Shown here one piece after another: positions 7,303 to 15,355 of a DNA stretch of 64,000 nucleotides (position 1 is the first letter of the stretch; each line of letters starts with the position of its first letter). This DNA comes from an uncultured Collinsella sp. (GTDB lineage: Bacteria; Actinomycetota; Coriobacteriia; Coriobacteriales; Coriobacteriaceae): assembly GCA_902491565.1 (NCBI GenBank), contig CABUIE010000005.1, positions 83,800 to 147,799 on the forward strand. The letters run 5' to 3'. The notes under the pieces are model-generated. The model was given only the letters and a program-made list of their open reading frames with translations. It searched no databases and was not told where the DNA came from. Position numbers and translations under genes: made by a program.

Positions 7303-8610
7303 ATGACGGAGTCCTCTCAGCATACGTCTAAGCCCCAGGTCGAGGTTGAGGCCTCGGGCGGAGATGACAATAAGAGCGCACGCCGCGGCGCCATCTTTAT
7401 CGGCGTCGTGCTAGTAGGTTATATCGTCTATCTGGTGGTAACCGGGCAGATGGGGCAGTTCTGGGCCGCTATGTCGAGCGTCCAGGCGTCATGGCTCGTT
7501 GTCGCGTGTCTTTGCATGTTCATGTACCTGTTCTTTGGCATTGTGGCCTATGCGATCGCCGTCTGGCTCGATCCCAATTCGCCCGTCGGCATCCGCGACC
7601 TGATCTCGGTCGAGGCGAGTGGCATCTTCTTTGGTAACCTGACGCCCATGATGATGGGCTCCACCCCGGCTCAAATCTATCGCCTGACCAAGGCCGGCCA
7701 AAACGTGGGCGAGGCCGGCGCCACGCAATTCACGCGTTTTATCGTGTACCAGTTTGGCCTCGTTGCCTGGGGCGCTATCCTACTGCTTGCTCGCATGCCG
7801 TTTTTTGCCGAGCGCTATGGCGACATGACGTTGCTGTGCGTCTTTAGCTTTGGTGGGCACTGCTGCATCTTGCTGGGCATCTTCGCCGTCGCGCTCATGC
7901 CTAAGACCGTCACGCGCGTCGCCCATTGCATCATCAATTGGCTTGAGCGCATTGGTGTCTCGGCCACTAAGATCGAGGGATGGCGCACGTTTGTCGATGG
8001 CGAGATCTACTCCTTCTCCGAGAAGTTCAAGCTTTCAGCCGGACATTTTTCTTCCATGCTGCTCACGGTGGTCATCACCATGCTGCAACTCGCGTTTTTC
8101 TATCTGGTGCCGTATTTCCTGATGCTTGCCTTTGGCCGCCACGAGGCCGACTTTTTCTCGGTCATGGCCGCGAGCGCCTTTGTCCAGCTGCTGAGCTCTG
8201 CGGTCCCCCTGCCCGGTGGAACTGGTGGCGCTGAGGGCGGCTTTGCATTGTTCTTGGGTCATTTCTTTGGGTCGGCTTCGACCGCCGGCTATCTGCTGTG
8301 GCGCCTCATTACGTTTATTGCGCCGACCATTTTGGCTGCGCCCCTGCTGGGACTTAAGAGCGCCCACAACGAGAGCATCCATGCGCGCTGGGATCGTGTG
8401 ATGCGCAAGCTCGGCCGCACGCCTCAGACGCCCTCTGCGCCCACTATGCCGCACCCCACGAATGCTGTTACCGTTGATCCCAAGAAGCGCGCTCAGAAGG
8501 CTTCTGGGACCGCTAAGCCGGCTCATAAAGCCTATGTGCGCCAGACAGGCGATGGTATTCGCGTATCTCCGTCGGCACTCAATAAGAAGAAGCATCCCAA
8601 GTCGCAGTAG
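7303..8610 (+). CDS. Flippase-like multi-pass membrane protein (LPG_synthase_TM / UPF0104 family)
   Basis: A 435-residue integral membrane protein resembling the transmembrane domain of lysylphosphatidylglycerol synthases and the YbhN-type proteins. About eight hydrophobic helices are visible (first at about residues 28-50). The family block S-PLPGGTGGAEGGF lies near residue 305. The C-terminal ~90 residues are polar and basic, likely cytoplasmic, with no lysyl-transferase domain, so it is probably a lipid or lipid-linked intermediate transporter rather than a synthase. Start ATG 7303 is preceded by AGAAGGAG; an upstream in-frame ATG at 7237 lacks one. Substrate unknown. Confidence 0.8.
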   Translation: MTESSQHTSKPQVEVEASGGDDNKSARRGAIFIGVVLVGYIVYLVVTGQMGQFWAAMSSVQASWLVVACLCMFMYLFFGIVAYAIAVWLDPNSPVGIRDLISVEASGIFFGNLTPMMMGSTPAQIYRLTKAGQNVGEAGATQFTRFIVYQFGLVAWGAILLLARMPFFAERYGDMTLLCVFSFGGHCCILLGIFAVALMPKTVTRVAHCIINWLERIGVSATKIEGWRTFVDGEIYSFSEKFKLSAGHFSSMLLTVVITMLQLAFFYLVPYFLMLAFGRHEADFFSVMAASAFVQLLSSAVPLPGGTGGAEGGFALFLGHFFGSASTAGYLLWRLITFIAPTILAAPLLGLKSAHNESIHARWDRVMRKLGRTPQTPSAPTMPHPTNAVTVDPKKRAQKASGTAKPAHKAYVRQTGDGIRVSPSALNKKKHPKSQ

Positions 8611-8726
8611 GGCAGTCGTGCGTTCTTCATGATGCGGGGCATATTTGTGCTGTATGGGGGATAATCCTCTTACGTAGATTATCTCTCATCTGTTGATGAA
8701 TGCTTGCATATCGAAGGGACACGCCC

Positions 8727-9338
8727 ATGGCAACCAGCAAACCGCGTCTTGATCGTCGCATCATTCGCAGCCGTAATGCCATCCTTTCGGCTTTCGAGCG
8801 CCTGCTCATGGAAAAGCCGCTGGCAGACATTACGGTGAGTGCCATCGCGCGCGAGGCCAATGTCGACCGCAAGACCTTTTACGTTCACTTTGGTACGGTT
8901 GACGGCCTGCTCGATGCCATTGCCGTCGATGTGGTGGAGATGATTGTCGACTCGGTCGAGAAAACGCTTGCTTCTATGGACGGTGACACCAGCGAGCGCG
9001 CTCTTGGCGCGGCGGCGACCTTCTTTAAAACCGTTAATGAGGCACTGTGCAACAACTTAGTGCTCAATCGTCAGCTGATCGAGAATATTCCGCTCGATGA
9101 TTTCATGGCTCGTCTTCGTGCGCCGCTCGAACATGAGATTGCCGAGCGCGATCTGCTGCCCCAAGGTCTCAAGGACGAGATGTTCGACTACTATCTGGCG
9201 TTTTTGCTGTCGGGTATTATCGGTATCTATCGCACGTGGGCACTGTCTGACGGCTCGGTTCCTATCGAGCGCGTCTCTGAGGTCGCCAACGATCTGACTC
9301 TCAATGGTCTGTCGAGTCTGGAATCTCGCTTGGATTAG
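8727..9338 (+). CDS. TetR/AcrR-family transcriptional regulator
   Basis: A 203-residue repressor-type protein. The N-terminal helix-turn-helix (about residues 13-60) carries ITVSAIAREANVDRKTFYVHF, matching the TetR consensus. The rest is an all-helical ligand/dimerisation domain with no recognised signature. Start ATG 8727 has CGAAGGGA 7 nt upstream; an in-frame ATG at 8700 is less well placed. It stands alone between the flippase-like gene and the cobalamin island. Its target may be the neighbouring membrane protein, but no operator was identified. Confidence 0.85.
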   Translation: MATSKPRLDRRIIRSRNAILSAFERLLMEKPLADITVSAIAREANVDRKTFYVHFGTVDGLLDAIAVDVVEMIVDSVEKTLASMDGDTSERALGAAATFFKTVNEALCNNLVLNRQLIENIPLDDFMARLRAPLEHEIAERDLLPQGLKDEMFDYYLAFLLSGIIGIYRTWALSDGSVPIERVSEVANDLTLNGLSSLESRLD

Positions 9339-9340
9339 GC

Positions 9341-9433
9341 CTAGTTGGGCTCGTCGGCGTGGAAATCCCTGTTCACGAGGTTCTCCGGCGCCTTGGAGAC
9401 CTCGCCGGTGTAGGAGCTGTAGCCTGAGGATCC
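9341..9433 (-). pseudogene. IS3-family transposase (OrfB) remnant
   Basis: Read leftward, about 30 codons give YSSYTGEVSKAPENL followed by VNRDFHADEPN and a TAG stop. This matches the segment just before the catalytic core of IS3-family integrases (YSSY-GE...P-LV-R-F-A--PN-W). The frame is closed by a stop at both ends and the DDE core is missing, so only a scar remains. It sits exactly at the left edge of the cobalamin island. Confidence 0.7.
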
Positions 9434-9450
9434 TTAAAAGAAAGTCCAGT

Positions 9451-10671
9451 TTATTCTTCCCACTCCAAATGGGAATCCTCCGATGCGCCTTCGCGCGCTC
9501 GCATGACCTCGATACCATGTGAGCGCGCGAACTCGACGAGCTCTGCGTTGCGGGCGTTTATGGTGCCGAAGGCGGCGGGGCACACGATAAGGCGCGCGCA
9601 GTGGACGAGGAGCTCTTTGGCGCGGGCTATGGTTTTATCCCCGATCGGCTCGAAGGCGCGCTCGGCCACGCATTCCGTCGCCAGGTCGCGCGCGAGCTCG
9701 CAGTCGATGTCCCCTTCGTGCAGAACGCCCGCGTAGAACGCCTTGCCCTGCCGGATGAGCTGGCGAAACACAGCCGACCCCGTACCTGCGCCGGCGATGA
9801 CGAACGTGTGCGCATCGCCGTGTGGGCGCCCAATTTCCACGCTGCCGAAGCGCTCGTTGAAGGTGCCATGTTGAAGGCCGTAGAGCTCGCCAATCGTCTC
9901 GCGCGTGAATATGTCCTCGGGTGCGCCGGCGCGGAAGACCCGGCCGTCCTTCACGCAAATCACCTTGTCGGCGCTTTTCTGCGCGAGCTCGAGTTCGTGG
10001 ATGGACATGATGACAGCCACATTCCGCGATTTCGAAAGGTGGCGAAGTATTCGCAGCAGGTCGATCTGGTAGCGGATATCGAGATACGACGTGGGCTCGT
10101 CGAGCACGAGCACACGCGGATCCTGCGCGATGGCGCGTGCGAGCATGACGCGCTGGCGTTGCCCGTCGCTTATCTGCATGAAGTCGCGCTCGGCGAGCTC
10201 TTCCACATGTGCGGTTTTCATGGCCTCGTCGACCCGACTATGGTCGTCAGGCGAGAGTGTTCCCATTCGCCCGGTGTAGGGATGCCTTCCCGCCTCTACG
10301 ATATCGCGGCAGGTGAGGAGTTCGGTCCGGGGGCGATCTGTCAGCATAACGGCAAGGTTCCTTGCGAACTCCGCCGTCTTCCATCGGGAAATCTCCCGCC
10401 CGTCGAGCTCGACCGCGCCGGCAAGCGGTGCCAGATGGCGTGTGATGGTTTTCAAGATGGTCGACTTGCCCGAGCCGTTCGGCCCGATGAGCGCCACGAC
10501 GTCGCCCGCGCGAACCTCCAGATCGACGCCTTCGACTACGACCTTCTTGTCGTAGCCCGCCGACAGGTCGCTTATGCGGAAAAGCGGTGCTCCGTCAGCC
10601 TGCGTTTCGACCGGGGTTTCGAGGTTCGACTCCCCTCCGAGCGTTTTGGGCCGCGGCACGAATTCCCCCAT
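9451..10671 (-). CDS. BtuD/FecE-type ABC transporter ATP-binding protein with C-terminal extension
   Basis: A 406-residue ATPase for corrinoid, haem or siderophore import. Walker A GPNGSGKST is near residue 63, a signature-like motif is ISDGQRQR, and Walker B is VLVLDEPTSYLD. The nucleotide-binding domain ends near residue 270. About 135 further residues follow, beginning FVIAGAGTGSAVFRQLI and reading like a small Rossmann-type domain, whereas BtuD proteins are usually about 250 residues. Its start abuts the permease stop, so the two are translationally linked. Last gene of the riboswitch-controlled operon. Confidence 0.85.
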   Translation of the reverse strand: MGEFVPRPKTLGGESNLETPVETQADGAPLFRISDLSAGYDKKVVVEGVDLEVRAGDVVALIGPNGSGKSTILKTITRHLAPLAGAVELDGREISRWKTAEFARNLAVMLTDRPRTELLTCRDIVEAGRHPYTGRMGTLSPDDHSRVDEAMKTAHVEELAERDFMQISDGQRQRVMLARAIAQDPRVLVLDEPTSYLDIRYQIDLLRILRHLSKSRNVAVIMSIHELELAQKSADKVICVKDGRVFRAGAPEDIFTRETIGELYGLQHGTFNERFGSVEIGRPHGDAHTFVIAGAGTGSAVFRQLIRQGKAFYAGVLHEGDIDCELARDLATECVAERAFEPIGDKTIARAKELLVHCARLIVCPAAFGTINARNAELVEFARSHGIEVMRAREGASEDSHLEWEE

Positions 10672-11724
10672 CTACCTCACCCGCTTCTTCAGCATGAGCG
10701 CGATAACCACCGGCGCGCCGAAGATGGCGGTGACGGCGCTGATGGAAAGCTCGACGGGAGAGAACAGCGTGCGCGCGATCAAATCGCAACCCGCGCAGAA
10801 GATGGCGCCTCCCAAGAAGCACGCAGGAATCACGCGGATGGGCTTCGACGACTTCAGCGCCGACTTCACGAGATGCGGAACCGCGATGCCTACGAACGAC
10901 ACCGGACCAGCGAACGCGGTCACGCAGGCGGAGAGCATGCTCGCTAGAAGGACGAGCACCACGCGGAAGCGTGCGACGTTCACGCCGACGCTTTTCGCGT
11001 AGGCTTCTCCCAGCTGGAAGGCGGAAAGGGGCTTCGATATCGCGAATACGCATGCGCTCACGGTGATCACCACGACCGCGATGACCGCGATGTCGTCCCA
11101 GCTCGAACCCGAGAAGCTACCCAAAGACCAGTTGTGCAGGTTCACGATGGACTGGTCGTCGGCGAAGGCGATGAGAAAGTTCGTCGCCGCCGAGCAGATG
11201 TATCCCACCATGATGCCCGCCACGATGAGCATGGCCATGGAACTTATGCGCCGTGCGATGAGGAGCACGAAGCCGATGGTGATAAGCGATCCCAGAAACG
11301 CTGCGGCCACCATGGCCGGCGAGGACATGGCCTGGTTCGCGCCCAGAAGCACGATCATCGTAAGCGCGACGACGAACTTTGCGCCCGAGGAGACGCCCAA
11401 GATGAACGGGTCGGCGATGGGGTTGTTGAAAAACGTCTGCAGCAGGAACCCGGAGAGCGAAAGTGCCCCGCCGAGAAGCACGGCTGAAAGCACGCGCGGC
11501 AGGCGAATCTCCCAGATGACTTGGCTTTCCATGGAATTGGCCGCGCCGCCCGAAAGGATGCCGGGGATGTGGTCTGCGGGCACGAGCACGCTCCCGATGC
11601 ACAGGTTGGCCCCGACGAGCACGATGAGGACAACAGCGAGCAGCGCCGTCACGACGCGACACCGCGCGGCGCGCCCCGATTCGTCGTATGTCATGGAAAG
11701 CCGGCTTCTCATGACGCTAGCCAA
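10672..11724 (-). CDS. FecCD/BtuC-type ABC transporter permease
   Basis: A 350-residue inner-membrane permease with about ten hydrophobic helices and family blocks RLPRVLSAVLLGGALSLSG near residue 85 and a C-terminal FVGIAVPHLVK. It forms the membrane channel for the ATPase downstream and the binding lipoprotein upstream. Its start overlaps the binding-protein stop by 8 nt. The family moves vitamin B12, haem or Fe-siderophores; the context of cbiK and a cobalamin riboswitch favours a corrinoid or tetrapyrrole substrate. Confidence 0.9.
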   Translation of the reverse strand: MASVMRSRLSMTYDESGRAARCRVVTALLAVVLIVLVGANLCIGSVLVPADHIPGILSGGAANSMESQVIWEIRLPRVLSAVLLGGALSLSGFLLQTFFNNPIADPFILGVSSGAKFVVALTMIVLLGANQAMSSPAMVAAAFLGSLITIGFVLLIARRISSMAMLIVAGIMVGYICSAATNFLIAFADDQSIVNLHNWSLGSFSGSSWDDIAVIAVVVITVSACVFAISKPLSAFQLGEAYAKSVGVNVARFRVVLVLLASMLSACVTAFAGPVSFVGIAVPHLVKSALKSSKPIRVIPACFLGGAIFCAGCDLIARTLFSPVELSISAVTAIFGAPVVIALMLKKRVR

Positions 11725-13288
11725 GCTTCCTCAGATAATGGAAGTTGCTCGCGTCATCGCCGGTGAACGCCCCGTGCAGCTCGTCGATAATGTCGGCGGT
11801 AGAAGTCATCTGCTGGTACATGTCGGCGCTTGTGACCCAGACGTTGCCGTTCTTTACAGCTTTGAACTGCGACAATAGCGCGTTTTTGCCTACGAAGTCT
11901 TTCAAGGTGGCAACCGATTCGTCGATGGTGCCGTTGTAGACGATGATGTCGGCATCCTTCGCCGTCGCGTAGAAGCGCTCCATTTCGAGCGTTACTGACG
12001 AACCTGACGTCGACGCCGTCTGCGCGTCATCGAGCGCGTAGCTGCCGCCTGCAAGCTCGATCATCTGCGCCACGTAGTCGCCCGCCCGCCGCGTGACGGC
12101 GGCCCCGTTCGAGTTAATGTAGAAATACGCCACGGTTTTACCTGACGACGCGAGCCTCGACGTTTGCTCGACGCGGGCCTTCTGCTCGTTGAACAGGTGC
12201 GCGGCCTCGTCTTCCTTGTCGAACAGGACGCCGAAAAGCTTAATCCACTCGACGCGCCCGAGTGCTTCGGGCTCGCTCGACGACTGTTCGGTGAGCACGA
12301 CGAGCCCGAGCTTCTGCAGCTTTTCCTTCACATCGGGCGTGTGGTTGATCATGGTGTTCTCGATGGCGAGCGTGCAGCCCGAGGCCGATATTCGCTCGTA
12401 GTCGGGCGCGCTGTACTTGCCGCCGTAGGCGATCGCCCCACTTTCGAGCGCGCTTTTGAAGCCCGCGACCGAGCAATCGTTAGCCTTCGTACCCGACATG
12501 ATGATATTGTCGTTTGCATCGAGCGCGTCGACCAGACACATCGTCGCCGACGACACGAGGTACACCTTGTTGGCGGCGCGTCTTATGACCGCGATGTCGG
12601 AGCTCAACCCATCAGGTACCTTTGCATTTTGCGGCACCACGAGGAAGCGCTCCCCGTTCGAAATGCAGATAAGCCGCAGGCCGCCTTCGTACTCGTCGAC
12701 AGTGAAGTGCTCGGCGTATTCAAGCTGAAGCGTCCCCGTCGGCTTCCAGCCGCAGCCCAAATCGGCGTTGTGGAAGTCGGCCGCGGCGTTTGAAGCCGTT
12801 CCCGCAGGGGAGCCGCCGCTTGCTTCGTCGCCCGATTTCTCCTTCATGGTGGCTGAATCGAAGTGGAGCGTGTAGTCGATGGTGTGCGGCGTCGACATGG
12901 CGACGGTCTCGGCCGACACGGCGATGTCCTCGTCGAGCGTGACGGGTATCTCGAACGTGGAGTTGCCGCCGTCGTTTACGGGCGCGTAGTCCACGCCGTT
13001 GACGGTCATTTTGTCGTAGTTCGAACTCGACCAGGTGATGGTCGCGGTGTAGGTGTCGCCATCCTTCACAATTGTGGTGGGTGAGGCGATGCTTGCGCGC
13101 CCTGACCCGCCGGAGAGCGAGACGTTCACAGTGTATTCCTGAGAGCCTGCCGTGCCACCGGTCGCGTTCGGGCTCGCACTGCACCCCGCGAAGGGAAGCG
13201 CGAGCAGGGCGACGAGAACGCAGGCGATTGCGCGCGCCGCGATGCTGCGGCGCTTCCTGCTTTCCCCCTTGGGAAGAATCGACCGCAT
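11717..13288 (-). CDS. Substrate-binding lipoprotein with N-terminal NEAT-like domain and BtuF/FepB-type domain
   Basis: A 523-residue extracytoplasmic lipoprotein. A basic hydrophobic signal ends in the lipobox PFAGC (Cys36). Residues about 45-150 form a beta-rich module (YTVNVSLSGG, then FEIPVTLDEDIAV) resembling NEAT haem-binding domains. Residues about 190-520 resemble a periplasmic binding protein of the BtuF/FepB class (blocks LGRVEWIKLFGVLF, SGKTVAYFYINSNG). The fusion is larger than a plain BtuF (about 270-300). It should deliver substrate to the permease, with which it overlaps. The NEAT assignment is by pattern only. Confidence 0.75.
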   Translation of the reverse strand: MRSILPKGESRKRRSIAARAIACVLVALLALPFAGCSASPNATGGTAGSQEYTVNVSLSGGSGRASIASPTTIVKDGDTYTATITWSSSNYDKMTVNGVDYAPVNDGGNSTFEIPVTLDEDIAVSAETVAMSTPHTIDYTLHFDSATMKEKSGDEASGGSPAGTASNAAADFHNADLGCGWKPTGTLQLEYAEHFTVDEYEGGLRLICISNGERFLVVPQNAKVPDGLSSDIAVIRRAANKVYLVSSATMCLVDALDANDNIIMSGTKANDCSVAGFKSALESGAIAYGGKYSAPDYERISASGCTLAIENTMINHTPDVKEKLQKLGLVVLTEQSSSEPEALGRVEWIKLFGVLFDKEDEAAHLFNEQKARVEQTSRLASSGKTVAYFYINSNGAAVTRRAGDYVAQMIELAGGSYALDDAQTASTSGSSVTLEMERFYATAKDADIIVYNGTIDESVATLKDFVGKNALLSQFKAVKNGNVWVTSADMYQQMTSTADIIDELHGAFTGDDASNFHYLRKLG

Positions 13289-13292
13289 GGCG

Positions 13293-13826
13293 TTACTTCA
13301 GTGCGTCGGCGCGGAGATCGACGCCGGCGGATTCGAACACGAGCGTGCGGTCGTACCACTGCTCTTTTCTAATACTCCACGCGGCGCAGGCGGTGTCCTC
13401 GTCGAGCGCTTCAACGGGCACGTCGTAGGTGTACTTGCCTTCCGCGTTTTCCACATAGGGGATGAAGTCGGCCTCGCTCGCGGAGGCAGCCTCGTCACCC
13501 GTGCCCATGAAGAGCTTGCCGTAGCCCGTGCCGGAAAGTGTCATCACGCAGTGCATGGAGCCGTTTTCCACGATGAGCTGGGCGTCCACAATCCTGAACA
13601 TGTTCGAGCTGGAATCTACGGTGATCGGATAGGTGCCGTCGGCCACCTTGTCGGCGGTGATGGGGGCAGCGCTTGCGCCCTCGGGCGCATCGGCCGCCTG
13701 TTCGGTCTTTTCCTGGGAATCGGAATCGCTTGCCTTTGCGCTGTCGATTGAATTTCCGCCGCAGCCGGCGAGCGAGAAAGCGAAAAGCGCCGCCGACAGG
13801 GCGAAGGCGAGGGTTTTCTTCAACAT
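13293..13826 (-). CDS. Small NEAT-like lipoprotein, putative haem/corrinoid/metal binding
   Basis: A 177-residue lipoprotein with signal and lipobox SLAGC near residue 22. A Ser/Ala/Glu-rich linker is followed by a beta-rich domain (DGTYPITVDSSSNMF to ALDEDTACAAWSIRKEQWYD) that echoes the NEAT-like part of the next gene. Start ATG 13826 has AAAGGAA upstream; a longer ORF start has no signal peptide. Stops 4 nt before the binding-protein gene. Likely an accessory ligand carrier at the cell surface; the ligand is inferred from context. Confidence 0.6.
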   Translation of the reverse strand: MLKKTLAFALSAALFAFSLAGCGGNSIDSAKASDSDSQEKTEQAADAPEGASAAPITADKVADGTYPITVDSSSNMFRIVDAQLIVENGSMHCVMTLSGTGYGKLFMGTGDEAASASEADFIPYVENAEGKYTYDVPVEALDEDTACAAWSIRKEQWYDRTLVFESAGVDLRADALK

Positions 13827-13889
13827 GGAGGGGTTCCTTTCAATCGCTTCGACCGCCCGCGCCGTGCGGTGGGCGGGCGGGATGCGAAT

Positions 13890-13934
13890 GCAACGGGCAT
13901 GCGCCGTCAGTCGGGGAAGGCGCATGCCCGTTGC
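13890..13934. repeat. Perfect 16-bp intergenic hairpin between cbiK and the lipoprotein gene
   Basis: GCAACGGGCATGCGCC (13890-13905) pairs perfectly with 13919-13934 around a 13-nt loop. No U-run follows on the transcribed strand, so it looks like a processing or mRNA-stabilising hairpin rather than a terminator. Confidence 0.7.
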
Positions 13935-13970
13935 ACGGGGACGCGACCGGCGCCCCCGTGCGCGGCGAGT

Positions 13971-14897
13971 TTACAGCTTGGCGATGGCGTCGTCCACGTG
14001 CGAGACGTAGATGTCGTCGACCGCGACGTTCTGTCCCAGACCCTGGAGCAGGCACGTCACTTCGAAGCCGGCGGCCACGAACTTCGCAGCCCAGCTGTCG
14101 GGGTCGGTCTCGTCTGCCATGTCGTTGTTCGCGTGGTCGCCCGCGACCACCATGAACGGCGCGAGCACGGCCTTCTTGTAGCCTGCGGCGCTCGCGGCGG
14201 CGATAACATCCTCGCAGGTCGGTTCAGCCTCGACGGTGCCGACGAAGAACTGCGTCAAGCCCTCGTTCTTAAACACTTCCTGCATCTTGGCATAGTCGGC
14301 GTTGGAATCGGCTTCGGTGCCGTGGCCCATGAGGCACAGCGCCGTCTTGCCGTCGTCGAAGGACGCCATGTTCTCCTTAATGGCTGCGGCCACCTTCTTG
14401 TAGTCGTCGTCGGAGGTGAGCAGCGGGTCGCCGAGCGAGATCTTGTCGAACTTGTCGGCGTACTTGTCGAGCTCGTCTTTCACGTCGGTGTATTCCAGGC
14501 CACCCATGAGATGCGTCGGCTGCACGACGATTTCCTTCACGCCGTCTTCCACGCAGCGGTCGAGCGCCTCGGTCATGTTGTCAATCGTGATGCCGTCGCG
14601 CTTCTTCAGCTTGTCGATGATGATTTGCGCGGTGAAGGCGCGGCGGATGTCGTAGTCCTGCCAGTACTTTTCGCGGATAGCGTCTTCGATGGCGCCGATG
14701 GTGATGTGGCGCGAGTCGTTGTAGCTCGTGCCGAAGCTCGTGACGAGGATGACCGGCTTCACGGCCTTCTCCTTTTCACTCGATTTCTCGGAACTCGCGG
14801 AGGTGTTGGAGCAGCCCGCGAGCGCGACTCCGGCGAGCGCGAAGGCTCCGGTTGCTGCGGCGCCCATGAAGCCGCGGCGTGACATCTGGTCGGACAT
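13971..14897 (-). CDS. cbiK: CbiK-type sirohydrochlorin cobaltochelatase, exported lipoprotein form
   Basis: A 308-residue class II chelatase that inserts Co2+ into sirohydrochlorin. Unlike the cytoplasmic form, it starts with a twin-arginine signal (SRRGFMG) and lipobox LAGC (Cys29), so the mature protein should be anchored outside the membrane. Catalytic His motifs are present: LCLMGHGTEADSN and VVAGDHANNDM. VILVTSFGTSYND opens the fold. Start ATG 14897 (MSDQMSRRG) has AAAGGAAAA upstream; the longer ORF runs into the riboswitch leader. First gene of the leftward riboswitch operon. Exported CbiK is known in Desulfovibrio. No other chelatase gene is in the window. Confidence 0.9.
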   Translation of the reverse strand: MSDQMSRRGFMGAAATGAFALAGVALAGCSNTSASSEKSSEKEKAVKPVILVTSFGTSYNDSRHITIGAIEDAIREKYWQDYDIRRAFTAQIIIDKLKKRDGITIDNMTEALDRCVEDGVKEIVVQPTHLMGGLEYTDVKDELDKYADKFDKISLGDPLLTSDDDYKKVAAAIKENMASFDDGKTALCLMGHGTEADSNADYAKMQEVFKNEGLTQFFVGTVEAEPTCEDVIAAASAAGYKKAVLAPFMVVAGDHANNDMADETDPDSWAAKFVAAGFEVTCLLQGLGQNVAVDDIYVSHVDDAIAKL

Positions 14898-14949
14898 GGT
14901 TTTTCCTTTCCTCGGTTTGCCGGTCCCCCGGCGACAGTTGCTTGTCGGC

Positions 14950-14990
14950 ACAAGCGAAAGAAAAGCGCACCCCTCGGGGTTCACAAGGAG
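14950..14990 (-). terminator. Possible riboswitch expression-platform terminator
   Basis: Read leftward, AACCCC-GA-GGGGT is followed by GCGCTTTTCTTTC, a short stem with a U-rich tail between the cobalamin riboswitch and cbiK. A second hairpin, CACGGC-GCCGTG at 14998-15013, could compete with it. Role inferred. Confidence 0.45.
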
Positions 14991-15010
14991 CTAACGCCAC
15001 GGCGATGCCG

Positions 15011-15158
15011 TGAGGAAAAGGCGAAGCAGTCTGGCTTGGGGCGCGAGACGGTTTGCCCGCGCGTCCTATACAGTAATGTCCCTTGCCCAGGATTCCCACC
15101 TGGTTCCCTCCGCAAGCCAGCGCGGGCTGTGCGGGCGCCGCGCCGGTCATTTCCTTTT
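15011..15158 (-). ncRNA. Cobalamin (AdoCbl) riboswitch
   Basis: On the minus strand the conserved B12 core is plain: GAGGGAACCAGGTGGGAATCC, then GGCAAGGGACATTACTGTA (about 15068-15110), and near the 3' end AAGCCAGACTGC. Flanking GGAAA (about 15151) and TTTTCC (about 15014) can close helix P1. It lies 5' of cbiK and should switch off the chelatase and uptake operon when cobalamin is abundant. The 458-nt gap 14898-15355 is otherwise the divergent promoter region; no second riboswitch was found facing cbiF. Confidence 0.9.
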
Positions 15159-15355
15159 ATCCGATTGTCATATGCTCGTTGCCGAAACTTTTACTATGAT
15201 AGTGGGCACTTGTGAACGTGTCAAAGCCAGGGCGGGCGGCATTGCGCCTCCTGCCTGCGTATTTGCGCCGATTGCCGCCGCAGGCGCCGTGTTTTGCCCG
15301 CTGCGCGAATGGCGGCGTAAACGGTTGCGATGAGAAACGGGAAGGGAAGGCTCGG

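Noticed and set aside
9601..10947. Plus-strand open frame across the ABC ATPase and permease genes
   Set aside because: The minus strand encodes clear Walker motifs and FecCD blocks; the plus-strand frame has no family features.
15160..15355. Possible second cobalamin riboswitch facing cbiF
   Set aside because: No GGGAA...GGTG...ACTGT-type core on the plus strand here; the only B12 core lies on the minus strand.
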